Notes: generated by a model from the sequence alone, not told the origin. Shown: positions 22,393 through 35,173, counted from the stretch's first letter. The stretch: DNA of 64,000 nt from Gonium pectorale (GCA_001584585.1 LSYV01000020.1:787194-851193); one strand, 5' to 3'. Numbers and translations are program-made.

Positions 22393-23205
22393 ATGGCTTT
22401 GAAGGGCAAGGCGCTGGCGGTGCTGCTGGCGACGGCGGTGCTGGCGCTGCTTGCGACGCAGTCGGCCGCAGCGCGCGTTGCATCCGAGGGTGAGGTTCCG
22501 TTCTGGCTCGAGGGCCGGCAATCTCGCTTCCTTCTCCTTGTGTCGGTCACTGTCCGCACCTTGATTTCATCTTCACCTGGATCGGGGCCGTGGAACGCGT
22601 TTTAGGACACGAGATCCCATGACGCGCAGGTACCGTATTCCTCGCTCATCCCGGGGCCACGTGCCGCTGCTCCTAGTCCCTCGGACCGGCACCCTTACAA
22701 AACACAAGCGCTCATTGCCCCACGCCAACGCTTTTGCATTCGGGTTCTCCTTCAAGACTCCCTAGTCAACCACTGCGCGACTAATGCGGTCTGCTGGCCT
22801 CTCTCCTGGCTTTCCTACCCTGCATAACCCGCAGACGAGATGCCGGCGCCGGTGGTGGGAGGCGATGCGGTGCGCGCGGCCGATGGGGAGCTGGCGGATG
22901 GCCGTCGTGAGGGCGGGCGCCAGCTGAAGCAGCTCACGTTCACGTCTTCGTTCACCGGGCCCTTTGGCGGCAAATTCACCAAGACGTTTGGCCGCGGCGG
23001 CAATGACGACGACAAGAAGCCCCCGCCGCCCAAGCCGTCGGCCAAGCCGCCGGCGCCCAAACCGGCAGCGGCGCCCAAACAGCCCACCATCATCATTAAC
23101 ATCAACAATATCAACGGTGGCGGTGGCGGTGGCGGCGCCGTCGGCAGCGCGCCGCTGCCGACGTCGGCCGGCGCCGTCGCCAATACAAACACTATCCAAG
23201 GTTGA
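22393..23205 (+). CDS. Small secreted Pro/Lys- and Gly-rich protein, 155 aa
   Basis: Exon 1 is 22393-22489 and exon 2 is 22835-23205. The phase-1 junction restores an Asp codon and the total is 156 codons. The ATG lies in GCGCGATGG. Residues 1 to about 27 are a textbook secretory signal: KGK, then ALAVLLATAVLALLA, then QSAAA, with cleavage probably near AAA-R. The mature part has a polar region, a short basic/Thr-rich stretch (KQLTFTSSFTGPFGGKF), an Asp/Lys patch, a Pro-Lys block (PPPPKPSAKPPAPKP, about residues 95-110), then TIIININNING, a Gly run, and a Thr/Ala/Asn tail. There are no Cys residues in the mature chain. Pro-Lys blocks are common in algal wall and matrix proteins, but there is no pherophorin or other named domain. 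Function is unknown. Confidence 0.68.
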
Positions 23206-24704
23206 GACGAACGGGAGCGCGGTATGGAGATGGACAGAAGGCGAGCTTGTAGTTCGTCCCCCGCCCTTGGTTGCAATGTTGATGTTGGTGGTGCAGTGTT
23301 GCTTGTGCCTGAACATGTTGGCAGCGTTTGCAGCGTTCAAGCGTTACCGTAAACACTCCCATCCCACGAGGGTCTAGCGTGCCCTGTGTACTGTTTGCAT
23401 GGAATATACGCTGTTCACATGGAATGCGCCTGCACAGATAAGGCCATGCTTACTATTTACGCCGTGTCCACGGTATCCGTACACGGCCGCTTGTCGGTGC
23501 GCAGCGTAAGGGCGCCGCTGCACGTAGTGCGCCAGGGCGCCAGCTGTCGGGCAGTTCCAGCTTAGCGCGGAGGGAGCCCATAACTTTGCAACCTCGTAGC
23601 CGTATGACGCGGCCAAGCAGCTAGCTTAGCAAGCCAGGAGGGACGTAGGCTCGCTGCACGCCCATCCTCTTGTGTATTCATGAAGGCATTCGGCACCGTC
23701 GGCAGGCCGATGGGCTGCGCCATGTCCTGCGCCATGTCCTGCGCCATGTCCTGCGCTGTCACTGCGGACCATGCGCTGCGGCAACGCTCCTTACGCATTG
23801 CCCTTGTAACAGTACCGTTCTTTTCGGTTATGGCAAAGACAGCATTCCCTCTTGCCATGATAATGCGGATGACTGTGTGGGCGCCCTGGCGGGCTTGTCC
23901 TGAAAGGGGACCTAACGAGGTCCACCCAAAGCCCTGCGCACAAGCGGCCAGGTGAACTATCGGCGGTACAAGCAAGCCCACAAGTGCGCTTGTCTGTAGG
24001 TAACCATATCGTTCCTCTGGGTATACAGATACAGGGCGCATGCTCCACTTCTCCAGACCAACCTTATCGTTCCTCTGGGTGCATGCTCCCCTTCCTCAGA
24101 CCAGGCTGGTACTCTACAAACCCTGCGCTCGGCCTGCAGGGAAGGGCCAGCCCGTCACGGGCCAAGTCGCCGTCACGGTCACGTCAATGGTTCAATTTTA
24201 GCTACCGACAGGCTGCTAATCTACTATGCATCCGCCGGAGTGTCTTACCGCATGACGATTCAAAGTTATGATGCCGGGCGAGCCAGGGTACGGCAACGCG
24301 CGGCAGCGTACAGCAGGTAGCGGCGTACGGGATGTACGGGAGGCTGACGTTGGGCAGGCGGTGTGCGCGATTGCCTGAACCCCAACGCGAGCTCCTTTGG
24401 AAAACGTGTGTATTCATCCGCCAGTCGCTCTATGCAAGTTGTGCGCTGACCGCTGCTACATTGACCTTGCCCAAGTCGTGTCGGAAGCCAAATCCTTGCC
24501 CCATTGCGAACCTACAGTACATGATACCGGACTACGATTAGGCGCACTTCTTAAGGGCCTACTTTTCATGCCCTGCTGAGTGAGGCTGGCCGGTGTGGAA
24601 GCGAGCTGAGCCTGTATCCTGACCGAAGATGGTAAGGCGTGGGCTTAAAGGATATTAGCAGTACTGTAAGGAAGTTGGCTTGAAGGCCATGCTCGAGCCG
24701 TAGC
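23206..24704. other. 1.5-kb intergenic region with short repeats
   Basis: The 3' flank of the secreted-protein gene includes a TGTAA at 23805-23809. About 3.5 tandem copies of a 12-bp TGCGCCATGTCC unit lie at 23715-23756. A pair of ATCGTTCCTCTGGGT repeats lies about 58 bp apart near 24007 and 24065. The remainder up to 24704 should hold the promoter of the TPR gene. No coding sequence is supported. Confidence 0.5.
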
Positions 24705-27700
24705 ATGCCGGGGAGGAACGCCGGAGCGACCAAAACCGCTGCTGTGCTGCAGGGCTGTGGCGCGTCTACACCCAGCGGCGGTACTTCAGTCGTGCCGGTG
24801 AAGCCGGCCCTCGCGCCGGATGGACCGACGCCGCGCCAGAGTGAAGCCCAGGTGCCCCAGGAGAAGAAAACCCCACCACAATCACCGCGAAAGCCCTCCT
24901 TGAGCGGCGTGGTTCAGGTCCAGCAGGTGAGGGCGCCCGCGGGACCGCGGGTCATGTCCATGGCACAGGAGCACGCGCACGCATCGGGAGAAAGTCCGAC
25001 TCTCAGCACCTGCACACACCGTGGCTGGTCTCCAGTGTGCATGTCCCCTCTCTCAATTCGCGCCCTGCCCCTGCTGCGCCCCAGCAACCCGTCGCTCTCT
25101 CCTGGCTTCAAGCTATTGTCGCCACTCTGTCCAGCTCCGAAGCCACCTCCTCCGAGGCTCTCCAGCAGCTGCTGGCCGGTAGCCGCAACCCCAGGCGCAG
25201 CAGCCGGACCAGCAGCGGCGGCCCTGGTGCCGGCGGCCGGGTGTCGCCGGAGGGCGTTCCCAAGCCCACCTACCACTATGTGATTCACGCCATGTCGGCT
25301 CGCTTTGCGGGCACCGTAAACATGCTTCACACCCACTTCAAGACCGCCCCAAACGCCAAGCACGGGGAGCCCGTAATGATGCCCAGTGACGTGTCGCTCT
25401 GGCTGGACGGTTTCCCTGCCGGGCCGACGCGCGAAAGCGGCGGCGGCGACGCCGCCACCGGCGGCCCCGCGGCAGCAGCGGCGGAGGTGGCGGAGATGCG
25501 GGCGGCGATGGCGAGCGCGGCTTCGGTGGTGCTTCTGCTGGACGACGAGGTGGCTCCGCTGAGCCAGCTGCGGGTGCTGTACGGGCTGTGGCTGGCGGGC
25601 TCGTGCGGCAGGCCGCTGCACGTGCTGGCTTACGGCCTGGACTGGGAGAGCCAGTGCCAGGTGGGGGCGATGCCGGGGAGCGGGCGTCGAGTGACGATGG
25701 GGCATGGCTGTTGGGGGCGAGGACCGGTAGTCGCACAAGGAGGCGCGGGTGCGGGAGGCGAGGCAGGAGTCGTGGGCACGGCCGGGGAGCTTGAGGGCTC
25801 CGCTGTGCGCTGCAGTCTGAGGCGGACCGGACCGGACCGGACAGGACAGGACGCAGGGCAGGCGTGCTGCAGCTCACCGTCGAGTGCCCGACCATCCGTC
25901 CCCGTCCCTGACAATCCTCTGCGAGGAGCGTTGGGGTTCACCTCCTTTGCGAAGCGGCCTGGGTTGCCAGTTGCGGGTCCGCGGGCGGCCACGCGGCCGC
26001 CCGGTTGCGCTGACGGGGCCTGCCGCCGAGCCTCCCTCTGTTGCCCACCTGCCTGCCTGTACGCACATGCCCACGCACATGCCCACGCACCTGGCTGCAT
26101 ATCGACATACCCATGCGCCTGCCCACGTGCCCACACACGGCTTCCCCACCAGGCCATCGCCTCGCTGAACGTCTCAGCCACCGACCACACCGGGGTGCCC
26201 GCGCTGCTGCGCGAACGCATGCTGGCCGACATCCTCGCCGGCCCCGCACCCGCCGAGCCATCGGCCGCCGCTGCCGCCGACGGCTCTGCCTCCTCACCCG
26301 CCGGCGACGACGCGGCCTCACCCTCCGCAGCCGCCGCCACCGCCTCCACCTCCTCCGCCGCCTCCCCGGCCGCCGTCGCCTCCCGCGCGCTGCGCGACGC
26401 CCTCGCCGCCAGCGTGCTCGCCGAGGTGAAGCCCATGGAGACCTCCAACCTCTTTCACGAACACCTCGAGACCCGCCACAGCACCGTCGGCGCCGGCGCC
26501 GATGGCCACGACCACACCTCCCGCCCCGGCACCGCCGTCAGCGTCTCCCCGTCCGTCTACGGCGGCAGCGCCCATGGCCGTGCCGCCGCCAACATCTCAA
26601 CCCTGGACCGCGCTGCGCGGCTGCTGGAGACGCTGGACCGGGGGCTGGAGGCGGAGGGGCTGTTCCGGCGGGTACTGGCAGCCACGGAGAAGACCCTGGG
26701 GCCCCACGCCGTGGACACGCTGACCGCCGCCGCCAACCTGGCGGCTATCCTGGGCGAGCACGGCAAGAGCGTGGAGGCGGAGCCGCTGCTGCGGCGGGTG
26801 CTGGATGGCTACGAACGGGCGCTGGGCCCGGAGCACCCCGAGACGGCAGCGGCCAGCGAGGCGCTGGGGCTGCTGCTGCAGCAGCAGGGCCGCCAGGTCG
26901 GGGGCCGGGCAGGGACGGTGGCAGGGAGGGCGGGTGGGCATGTGCTTCAACACTGGTCTCAGTTCGTCGTGTTGGCGGGTACACCAGGTATGGTCCTATG
27001 GTCCAGCGATTCAAGCGTGTGCAGTGGGGCAAGGTAGACCGCCTTCTGGTTACGTTCCCCTGTTCATGCCCGAGCCCTGCGCGCCGACTCGCCCTCGCTA
27101 CGCAACCGTCGCGTCCGCCGCAGGCCGAGGCGGAGGAGGCGTTCCGCACTGCGCTGGCGGGCTACGAGGCCAGCCTGGGAGCGGACGCGGCCGAGACGCT
27201 GGGCGCGGTGAGCCACCTGGCGGGCGTGCTGCGGCTGCGGGGTCTGGTGGAGGAGGCGGAGGCGCTGTCGCGACGCGCGCTGGCGGGGTACGAGGCTTCG
27301 CTGGGCCTCGACGACCCGGACACGCTGGGCGCTGTTAACAACTTGGCGGTCCTGCTCAAGGGCGCGGGGCGGCTGGACGAGGCGGAGCCGCTGTACAGGT
27401 GCGGGGAGGGGGCTGCTGGAGCTATCGGGTGGGTGGAACGGCGGGGGGGTGCTTGGTGAGGGATGGGCCGTACGCCTGGGAGCTTTGGGTGGAGGGCAGC
27501 GAGAGGGGCACACTCGGTGCCTTTGCGGCATGAGAGGATGCCTGTGGGTGGTCGTGGATGGTCTGACGCAGTCCATGAGGCGGATGAGAGCTGCTGCCGT
27601 GTTGCTGTGGCAATGGGCCTGTGCGTTGGTAGGGGTCAGATGCAACGGAGGACAATCCGGGGCCGTGTGCTTTGGGCAGGGTTTCGGTGGCTTTCTTACT

Positions 27701-28437
27701 GCGACGACCAGGCAGGCGGCACGCCGGCGCGGCTCTTGCTACCACTCAGAGCTCCTGTACGCTCGGCGCTGCGGCCCGCGCTGCACGGTCTCCCCCGCCT
27801 CTTCTGGTGGTCCCACCGAACCCCTTCCGCTTAGCAACCCACCTTGTTCTTGCCGCCTGCAGGCGCGCGCTGGCGGGCTGCGAGGACTACATGGGTCCGG
27901 ACGCGCTGGAGACGCTGACGGCCGCGGCCAACCTGGCGGCGCTGCTGCAGGCTCAGGACCGGCTGGACGAGGCGGAGCCGCTGCTGCGCCGCGCGCTGGC
28001 TGGGCGGGAGGGGACGCTGGGGCCGCACGACCCGGACACGCTGGGCGCGGCCAACAACCTGGCGGTGCTGCTGCAGGCGCAGGGGCAGCACGAGGCGGCG
28101 GAGCCCCTGTTCAGGTGGGGTCGGAGCAGCGACCTGCCGGAAACACGTGAACGTTGCGTGAAAGTAAAGCCCTCTTTGTCCCCTTCGCTTCCCCAACACC
28201 AGGCGCGCCATGGCCGGCTGGGAGCGCCACTACGGCCCCGACCACACCGACACGCTGACCGCCTCGTACAATCTGGGCGTGGTGCTGGAAGCGCTGGACC
28301 GGCCCGCGGAGGCGCTGGAGCTGTACGAGCGGGAGGCCGCGGGGCGCGGCCGGCGCGGCGAGGTGGCGCGCGTGGAGCAGCGGCAGGAGCGCATCACCGC
28401 GCTGCAGGCGCAGCTGGTGGCGCCGGCGGGCGCGTAA
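24705..28437 (+). CDS. TPR protein with kinesin-light-chain-like repeats, 767 aa
   Basis: Six exons fit: 24705-24926, 25085-25660, 26153-26896, 27124-27398, 27863-28114, 28203-28437. Phases match and the sum is 768 codons. Residues 1-110 are Pro/Ser-rich. Residues about 160-290 form a domain with a SLWLDGF strand, a VVLLLDDEVAPLSQLR strand-and-loop and LHVLAYGLD. This resembles the TIR-like fold that algal and oomycete proteins often place before TPRs, but the match is by eye. An Ala/Ser-rich linker follows. From about residue 415 to 745 come roughly seven to eight 42-residue repeats of the form ALAGYEASLG, DTLGAVNNLAVLL, GRLDEAEPLYR, the TPR_10/TPR_12 pattern of kinesin light chains and many scaffold proteins. 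It ends in a short charged helix. The protein is likely a protein-interaction scaffold; there are no other kinesin features. Confidence 0.88.
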
Positions 28438-30141
28438 GGCGGGGGCGGAGAGGGCCGGGCGGGGAGGGGCGTCGGTGCATGGCTCAGCGTGAGGGTCGAG
28501 GTGTGGGTTGGGACAAGGGGTTGGGCGGGTGGGGCAAGGGAGGAGAGAGGAGAAGAGGTTGCGAGAGGGGAGGGAGGGCTAGTGGCTGGAGCGGGGAGGA
28601 CGCCTCTGTGGACCGCATGGCGGGGCGCGGGGCGTGCCCTCTGTCCCTTTGTGTGGGCGTGTTCCCTTTCCATAAAAGTGTGCATCGCAGTTCTAGTACA
28701 CCCCGGCATGCGGCTGTTCCGGACGCGAAGTGCGGAGGCGCTGTACGTGAGGGCGCATCCCACCCCGCTGCATACGTGCACAGCAGGGGTCGCGGGCTGC
28801 GCGTTGCATGCTGCGGGGGGCACGGGCAGCGTACGCTCAGTTTCCTTATCTACACGGAGTTAACTGCCTGGTCGGAGTCCTCCACGTAGTCTGGGGTGCA
28901 TACTCGCCGTTGTGCATCGCATGCATGCTGTGCCCTCGCCAAGGCATGCCGCTTACGGACGCTTATAGTGCCTCCCTACCTACCTAGTGATTCGTACAAT
29001 AATCATTTTGGCGGCACGGATGCTACGAGTTTCGGTTATTGTTTCAGCCCCTATGTGGCGTGGGTTAAGACCGACGCCGCTGGAGTTTGGCATAGGCCGC
29101 TTTGCCGCTGCAACTCGGTCGGCCTGCCGTAGGCAGTGGCGAAAGGCGTTTGGATTTCGTGTACGGTATGTGTGGGCGTTTACGGCGGATTGGGGTTGGG
29201 GCTAAGATGTGACGAGCCCAGGCGGTTGCGAATTGGCAGTGACGAGCCCGGGCGCAGAGAAGGCAACCGCACAATGCCCGATATATCATGACTACCGGTT
29301 GGGAGATGAGGACACCAAAATTTCGATTTTGACGAGAAGAGCTCTCTTCCATGCTGAGGAGGAACGTATGTGCGGCTTTACTAAGGCTTTGTCTGGCGCA
29401 CAGCTCCGGCACTTGCTGGCGTGGACTCAAGACCTCAACAGTTGTCATAGGTTGTACGGAGTAGGCGAATACGGCCTTGTATCGTCCCGACCAGCTGTGT
29501 CTAGAGCTCTAAACCGACCGCTTGGCGCGCCAACGTGGATATCCAGCTAGGGTCCAACTTGTACGTGCAGCTTACTATTGCTCTACCTACATGAACAAGG
29601 GTGAGGTGGGGCTTGCAGGGTACAGTGTCTGAGGCCGTTAAGGCAGCCAACCCCAACACCACCACGCAGCGCTGAGGAAGGTCGGCGCGTATCAGGAACC
29701 CCGCAAACCGGTGCCGGAGCGGGCTGGGCTGGGCACCAGCGGCTCCAACACCTGCTTCCATGCACCTAAGACCGCCGGCTCCGGCTTGTAAGAGCGCAGT
29801 CTCGGCGTGCGACTCTGTTCGACATGCGCATATTGATACCGACATCCGAGACTTTGTCGAAAGCGGGTGCGACAATGCAATGCCTTAAAACTCTGCATAA
29901 TGCGATTGTAACGAACGTGCATGCAACCTGCCCAGATACAAACTAGAACCGAACAGCAACTGACATAACCTGCACGCCCAGGACCTAGCGACCAGCCGGT
30001 CCCAGCTCAAGGCATGGGTGGGCATCCGCTTTATACACCGTTATCATTGACGTGATTTCCACTACTGTGGTGCACTTGCAGTTGTTGCAGAGTTGCAGTT
30101 CGGCCTATCATAGACAGGTTGCGTGGTGTGGAGAGCAGCAG
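28438..30141. other. 1.7-kb intergenic region, no gene seen
   Basis: The plus strand is G/T-rich after the TPR gene stop, then mixed. TGTAA occurs at 29787-29791 and 29907-29911, either of which could end the TPR transcript. The final part must contain the promoter and 5' UTR of the FAD monooxygenase gene. No ORF has recognisable content. Confidence 0.45.
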
Positions 30142-33100
30142 ATGTCCGGTGTTCATGTGCACTCTCGGTACAGGCATCCCTTGGCAACTCAGCTCCATGC
30201 AGCGCGCTCACTGAGGCCGCTTCTGCTGGGCTCTCTCTGTGCTCGGCCTCCGCACTACGCCAATCAGGCGACGTGTCAACCCCATACGCGCGTTAGGGCA
30301 GCTGTCTTTCGGGAGCAGGGGCTTCGCCAACCGCACCTGTGCACCTCTGCTACCGGCACGGGAGCGGCAGGCCCCACTATGCCCGGGCAATCCTCAGCGG
30401 TCCCCCACGGCTTCGAGTCGCCGATCGCGTGGCGTGACCTGGACGTGGCCATTGTGGGGGGCGGACCCGCGGGCCTGGCGGTTGCACTGGCGTTACTACG
30501 CGTCCGACCCGACCTGCGCCTGAAGGTGGGCTCGTGGGCGTTCTTCGCGGGCTGCAGTGCCGCCTGGCGGTTAATAGAGGCCGCAGGACGCAGGATGGGG
30601 CCCCGCATATGCTGTGCCTCAGCCTGGCACCTTGCGGTTGCGGTGCCAGGGTCTTGCGCCAATCACGTCCCGGCGGCCCCACCGAACCGCTCGTCCCACG
30701 ACACTCGCACTGGGCCCGCAGGTGTTCGAGGCGAGCCCTTCCTACGGCGCGCAGGGCGCGGGCGTGGCCATTGCGAGCAACGGCGCAAAGGCGCTCGAGG
30801 CAATCGACCCCACACTCCTCCACGGGTGCGTGACCCGGCGCCGCCTGCTGTGCCCATCGACTGCAGACCTGCCCATTGACCCCACCCGCACGGACCAACC
30901 TGCGCGGCCGCTCCTTCTGCATGCCCTTCCCGGCACCCCGCAGGCTGCTCCGCCGCGCCACCTTCATCTCCGGCACCTTCACCTACAACGACCAGACCGG
31001 CGAGCGGATGCCCTGGCAGGGCGGCTTCTCGCCATTGGACACGCTGAACAGGTTCGGCATCACAGGAGGCCTGGTGCCGTGGAACGACATCCGTACGGCA
31101 CTGTACGGCGGATTGCCCGAGGGTGAGGCTTCTGGGCCCTCGGCTTGGCGGGCCCGGAGTTACGGTCTCCGGGATGGCTGCTGCACCGAATGGGCGCTGC
31201 TTTGCACCCAGGGCAGCTTGGGGGCGTATGTAGCCCCGGTCCTTTTGGCGCATGGATCCTGTTTAGGGGATGCCTCGTCACCCGGCCAGGCTGGTCTACG
31301 CGATGCTCAACGTGGCTCTGGCCGGCGTTGGCGACGGCTTGCATCTTGCACCCCCTCGGCCTCCCGCTCTCCTCCTACCGCAGGTGTCGTCGAGTTTGGC
31401 TGCAAGGTGGTGAACTGCAGCGAGGCCGGCGGCGGCGGTGCCGACAGCGCGATGGGTCATTACGTGCTGAGCATTCAGAGGGCAATCCCGTCGGGTGGCG
31501 ACAGCATGGCCCCGGGCTCGGGCAACGATGGGGTGCAGAAGGAGGCCGCGATCGGCACGGTGGCGGCCACCGCCCGGCTGGTCATCGCAGCTGACGGCTA
31601 CTTCAGCCGAGTGCGGCGAACGGTGGGTGGTTACGAGTCTCTGAGGTGCGCGGCCGCATGCCCATGGCGGTTGCGAGAGTGCCGCCCACGCAACAAGGTG
31701 CACCTGGCCACACGCCACAGTATCAAAGCGAGTCGGGGTGACACGGGAAGTCGCAGGTCCTGCTCAACTTCTGCCTGCACTGCTACTCAACTTTGTCTGT
31801 TCCACCCACGCATATTTGGCACTTTTGGCGTCCAGCACCTGTCGATGCCATCCAGGGCTGCACTGTGCCCCAGCCGACCGCTCGGCCCACCGTGAACCCC
31901 CAACCAACAACGGCCAAGCTCCAACCGCAGGCCGGCGACGGACGTACCCCCGTGTTCGAGGGCATGGTGCGCTGGCTGGGGAACGTAACGCAGGTGCGAA
32001 TGTGCGACGAGGGAAAGCTGCCGGCCTTTGTGCGATTGCCTTTGCCACGAGATGACGTCGAAGCGCCGACACCGTGTGTCGGTGTGTGCCCCCCCCCCGC
32101 AACCCGCAACCCGCAGGCGGAGCTCGACGGCGGGCGCGTTCCGCGACCGGCGGCACTCGACCCGCAGGCCAACCCCTTCGCGCTCAGCAGCATCCACACC
32201 TGGTCGCCCACCTCGGTCGAGAACCCGCTCAAGGGCCCGCCGCCACGGGGCCTTTTCCTGTACCCGGCCGGTACAGACGAGCACGGCAGAACGCGCTGGG
32301 TGTGGAGCCTGTACACACAGGCAGCCACGCTGCAGGCAGTGGGGGAGGCGTTTCCGATGCCCGCATCAGAAGTTTCGGAAACGGGGGAGGCGGCACCACG
32401 GACGGCAGTGCCTGGAGACGACGCGGGCGGCAGCGTGCAGGATACAAGTAAGGAAGGGAGTGTGAGTTATGAATGCAACCAGCGTGCTAAAGGGTTTGGG
32501 GCGGAGACCGGTGGGTGCTTGGGTTGGGGGGCAGCTAGCGGGTAGCGTGGCGTGGGGTGGGAGCGGGTATATGGGCAACGAGGCGTCGCGTGGGGCTGGT
32601 CCGCATGCAAGACAAGCCTGTTCGAGGTGTCTTGCAGGCTCAGAGCGTCCTTGACACTCCATCCTTGACCTTTGAGTTTTGGCGTTCATGTCCCCACCTA
32701 CAGGTCGCCGTGGTGCGCGGGCCCTGCGCCGGGCCCTGTCCGCCTGCAGCCACCTGCCCCCCGACGTGCAGTCCATGCTTGCGGCCACACCGGCGGAGAG
32801 GGTCATGGAGTTCGGCTTGTACGTCCACCCGGCAGACAGCTACACTGAGGTGCGCAACACATGGAGCGCGACAGTCAGTCCGTACCGCGCTCGGCCTTCA
32901 AAGGACGCTCTCCAACACTCCCCAACCGCAGTCCACGGGCTGGGCTTGGGAACACAGTCAGCCAGGGATTCGGCCGGTTCGGGCTGATAAACCCGTGAAA
33001 CCACCCGGCCATGTGGTCCATACATGCACAGGACCACCGGGAGGCGCGGCATCGGCAATAACCGGGAGTGCGCTCACCGGGGACCCTGGCCACTCCCTTC

Positions 33101-34118
33101 CGCCCGCAGCGCTCAGCCAGTTCTTAGCGGTCGGGAGCTGTATGCGCCCCAGGGCTTCTCTACTGAGAATGCCTTCCAACCCTCTACTCCCCAACCGCAA
33201 CAAGTTGGCTGCCACTGGCTTCAAGGGAGTTACGGGCTGGACTCAACGAGCACGGAGCTCTCGCTTGCGGCGCTGCGGCGCTTCCACCCTACCCACACCT
33301 ATCTCCGGTTGTGCAACATGGCGGACCCCACACTCCCTCCCTGAGCGGCCGCCCCTCCACCTCATCCCTCTGGGCAGGGTGCGTGGGCTCGCGGCGGCCT
33401 GCTGCTCCTGGGAGACGCGGCCCACGCGGGGCGGCCTGACGGCCAGGGCGCCAACACCGCGCTGGAGGACGCTGTGGTGCTGGGCGCCTGCGTGCGGCAG
33501 CTTGGGCTGGGACCGGAGGTGCGCGGAGCGCGTGAGGCTTGGGAGCATCTGGGGCTCAAGGATGCGGTTGAGGGTCCATTCCGTGGGCCGGCCTTCTACC
33601 GCTTAGCTAGCCCCTGCAGGCGGCCGGGTCTTTTCTGGCGTATCAGTTGTGCGCTGGTTACCGACACTGCTGTAGAGGCCATGTGGGGCAGGTCTGGCGC
33701 GCGCCACCTTTCTTGCGAGCGTTCGCTGGCTACATCTCAGGGTACCATGTAAGCACACTGCGAGTGATTTGCGCAACCATGTCATGTGGTGTTCATGGAA
33801 GATACAGCGTGACATTTTTGGCGGTCCCGCACATTGCTGGTGGCTCAGGCGTTTTCTGCGTGGGAGGCGGCCCGGCGGGAGCGTGTTCGCGACATTCTGA
33901 CGGACCGCAGCAACGACGGCTCCCTCCGTGCGGCACGCGTAGCCGCAACCGCCTTTGAGCCGCTGTGGTCGCCGACGGCGCTGGCGGCACCAGGCGGTCC
34001 CCTGCCTGATGACGTGGCGGCGGAGGTGCTGCAGGAGGTGGAGCGGGGCGACGAGGCCAAGGCCCGGGAGGTGCGTCTACTGCGGGCGGCCAGTGAGCCG
34101 GTTTCCAATAGGCGCTAA
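30142..34118 (+). CDS. FAD-dependent class A monooxygenase, 618 aa
   Basis: Nine exons join in phase: 30142-30525, 30722-30825, 30944-31122, 31384-31622, 31931-31993, 32117-32447, 32704-32849, 33378-33518, 33849-34118. They give 619 codons with the stop. The first about 90 residues are Ser/Arg/Ala-rich with a weak hydrophobic stretch, suggesting an organelle transit peptide. At about 100-113 is the FAD-binding fold VAIVGGGPAGLAVALALL. VIAADGYFSRVRR is the DG motif. The second FAD motif is LLLLGDAAHAGRPDGQGAN (D495), followed by LEDAVVLG and a terminal helix FSAWEAARRERV. This is the arrangement of UbiH, zeaxanthin epoxidase and salicylate hydroxylase relatives, which use NAD(P)H and O2 to hydroxylate or epoxidise a substrate. 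The substrate cannot be read from sequence. A second ATG at about 30379 is a possible alternative start. Confidence 0.88.
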
Positions 34119-34821
34119 CAAGGAAACAGAGACAGGGGAAGCTACCGCTACGGTCATACACACTCGAACGTACCCGCTTCCACCCTTTTTCCAGTTGGGT
34201 GTCTGGATATTGCGGGCGAAGGAGACGAGCAGACGGGCCCTCGCACAGGCTCACACTGACCAGCCATGTCGCTTGGCCCGTAGTCTCCTAGGCGTGCACC
34301 GCCTACTGCGTATGCGCTGATTAATTTTGGGACGCCGATCCACTGGGATTACTCTATGTGGGTCGATGCGCCATTTCCATGTCCATGTGCACGCGCTCGC
34401 AGGTGGTGACGCAGTGGTCGAGGTCAATCGTGCGGAACATCGTCGAGGGGCGCGTGGCGGGACGGGGCGTGCCGCCAAACATACCGCCGCCAGAGGGGGC
34501 CTACCGCTTTCGCTGATCGCCCGCAAATCTATCTGTGGGTGGCCGTGGCCTCCGTGGCTGAGGTGGAGGTGCGGTCTGTTCAGCGGCATGCAGGCAGATG
34601 CAGATGTGCTGCACTGCTGTAGAGGCTACTTGCTTATACATGACAATGATTAATGAAGTGGAGTCTTGGGAAAGTTGTGACTGGCGAGGCATGGGCGTTT
34701 GGCCATGGGCGCCACGAGTCGCGTTCTGATTGGGAGCGTTCGGGAGGTCCCAGCGGGTGAGGCTGGGTGCTTGAGTCAGAAGCGCAAGCTCAGAGTAGCG
34801 ACACGTGCAACTTGACACCAT

Positions 34822-34930
34822 CTGCAGAGAAAGAGGGAGCCCGCCTCTACGGTCATACACGCCCGAAGGCGCGACGTTTCCAATGGGGCGGGCGGGTACA
34901 GAGCAAGACATGTGACGTTCGTCCCGGCCC
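34822..34930 (-). repeat. Dispersed repeat, copy A (inverted relative to copy B)
   Basis: The reverse complement of this stretch matches 40455-40566 at roughly 75-80 percent by eye. Shared blocks include GAGGCGGGCTCCCTC, the run CGCGCCTTCGGG and TGTATGACCGT. The left end 34822-34842 is identical to 40674-40694. It is likely a small non-autonomous transposon or degenerate repeat; boundaries are approximate. Confidence 0.55.
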
Positions 34931-35173
34931 CCAAAGACCGGCTTAAGGTACCATCGGTACTGAGTGGTCGAGAGTCAGTCCTGCTTTCCGCGGTATGGCC
35001 TGGCGTGTCTGCGCCCGGGGTCAAGGGCTTGTAGGCTAGTTTCCAGCTTTGCGCCTTGCGTCGCTTAACCGCGGCTCCGCCGCGGAGAAGGGTATCTGCA
35101 AGCAGGAAAGAGAGTCTTCTGCGGGGGGGTGGAGGGCGAGCTCTGATCCACCGAGCCGAGACTGGCCAGGGAC

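Noticed and set aside
26041..27459. 472-codon plus-strand ORF
   Set aside because: Out-of-frame reading of TPR exons 3 and 4; Arg/Gly/Ala shadow without repeats in register.
33110..33344. Possible extra monooxygenase exon with ELSLAALRRF
   Set aside because: Adding it breaks the tight join of DSYTE to GAWARGGLLLLGDAAH that gives correct phase and normal family spacing.
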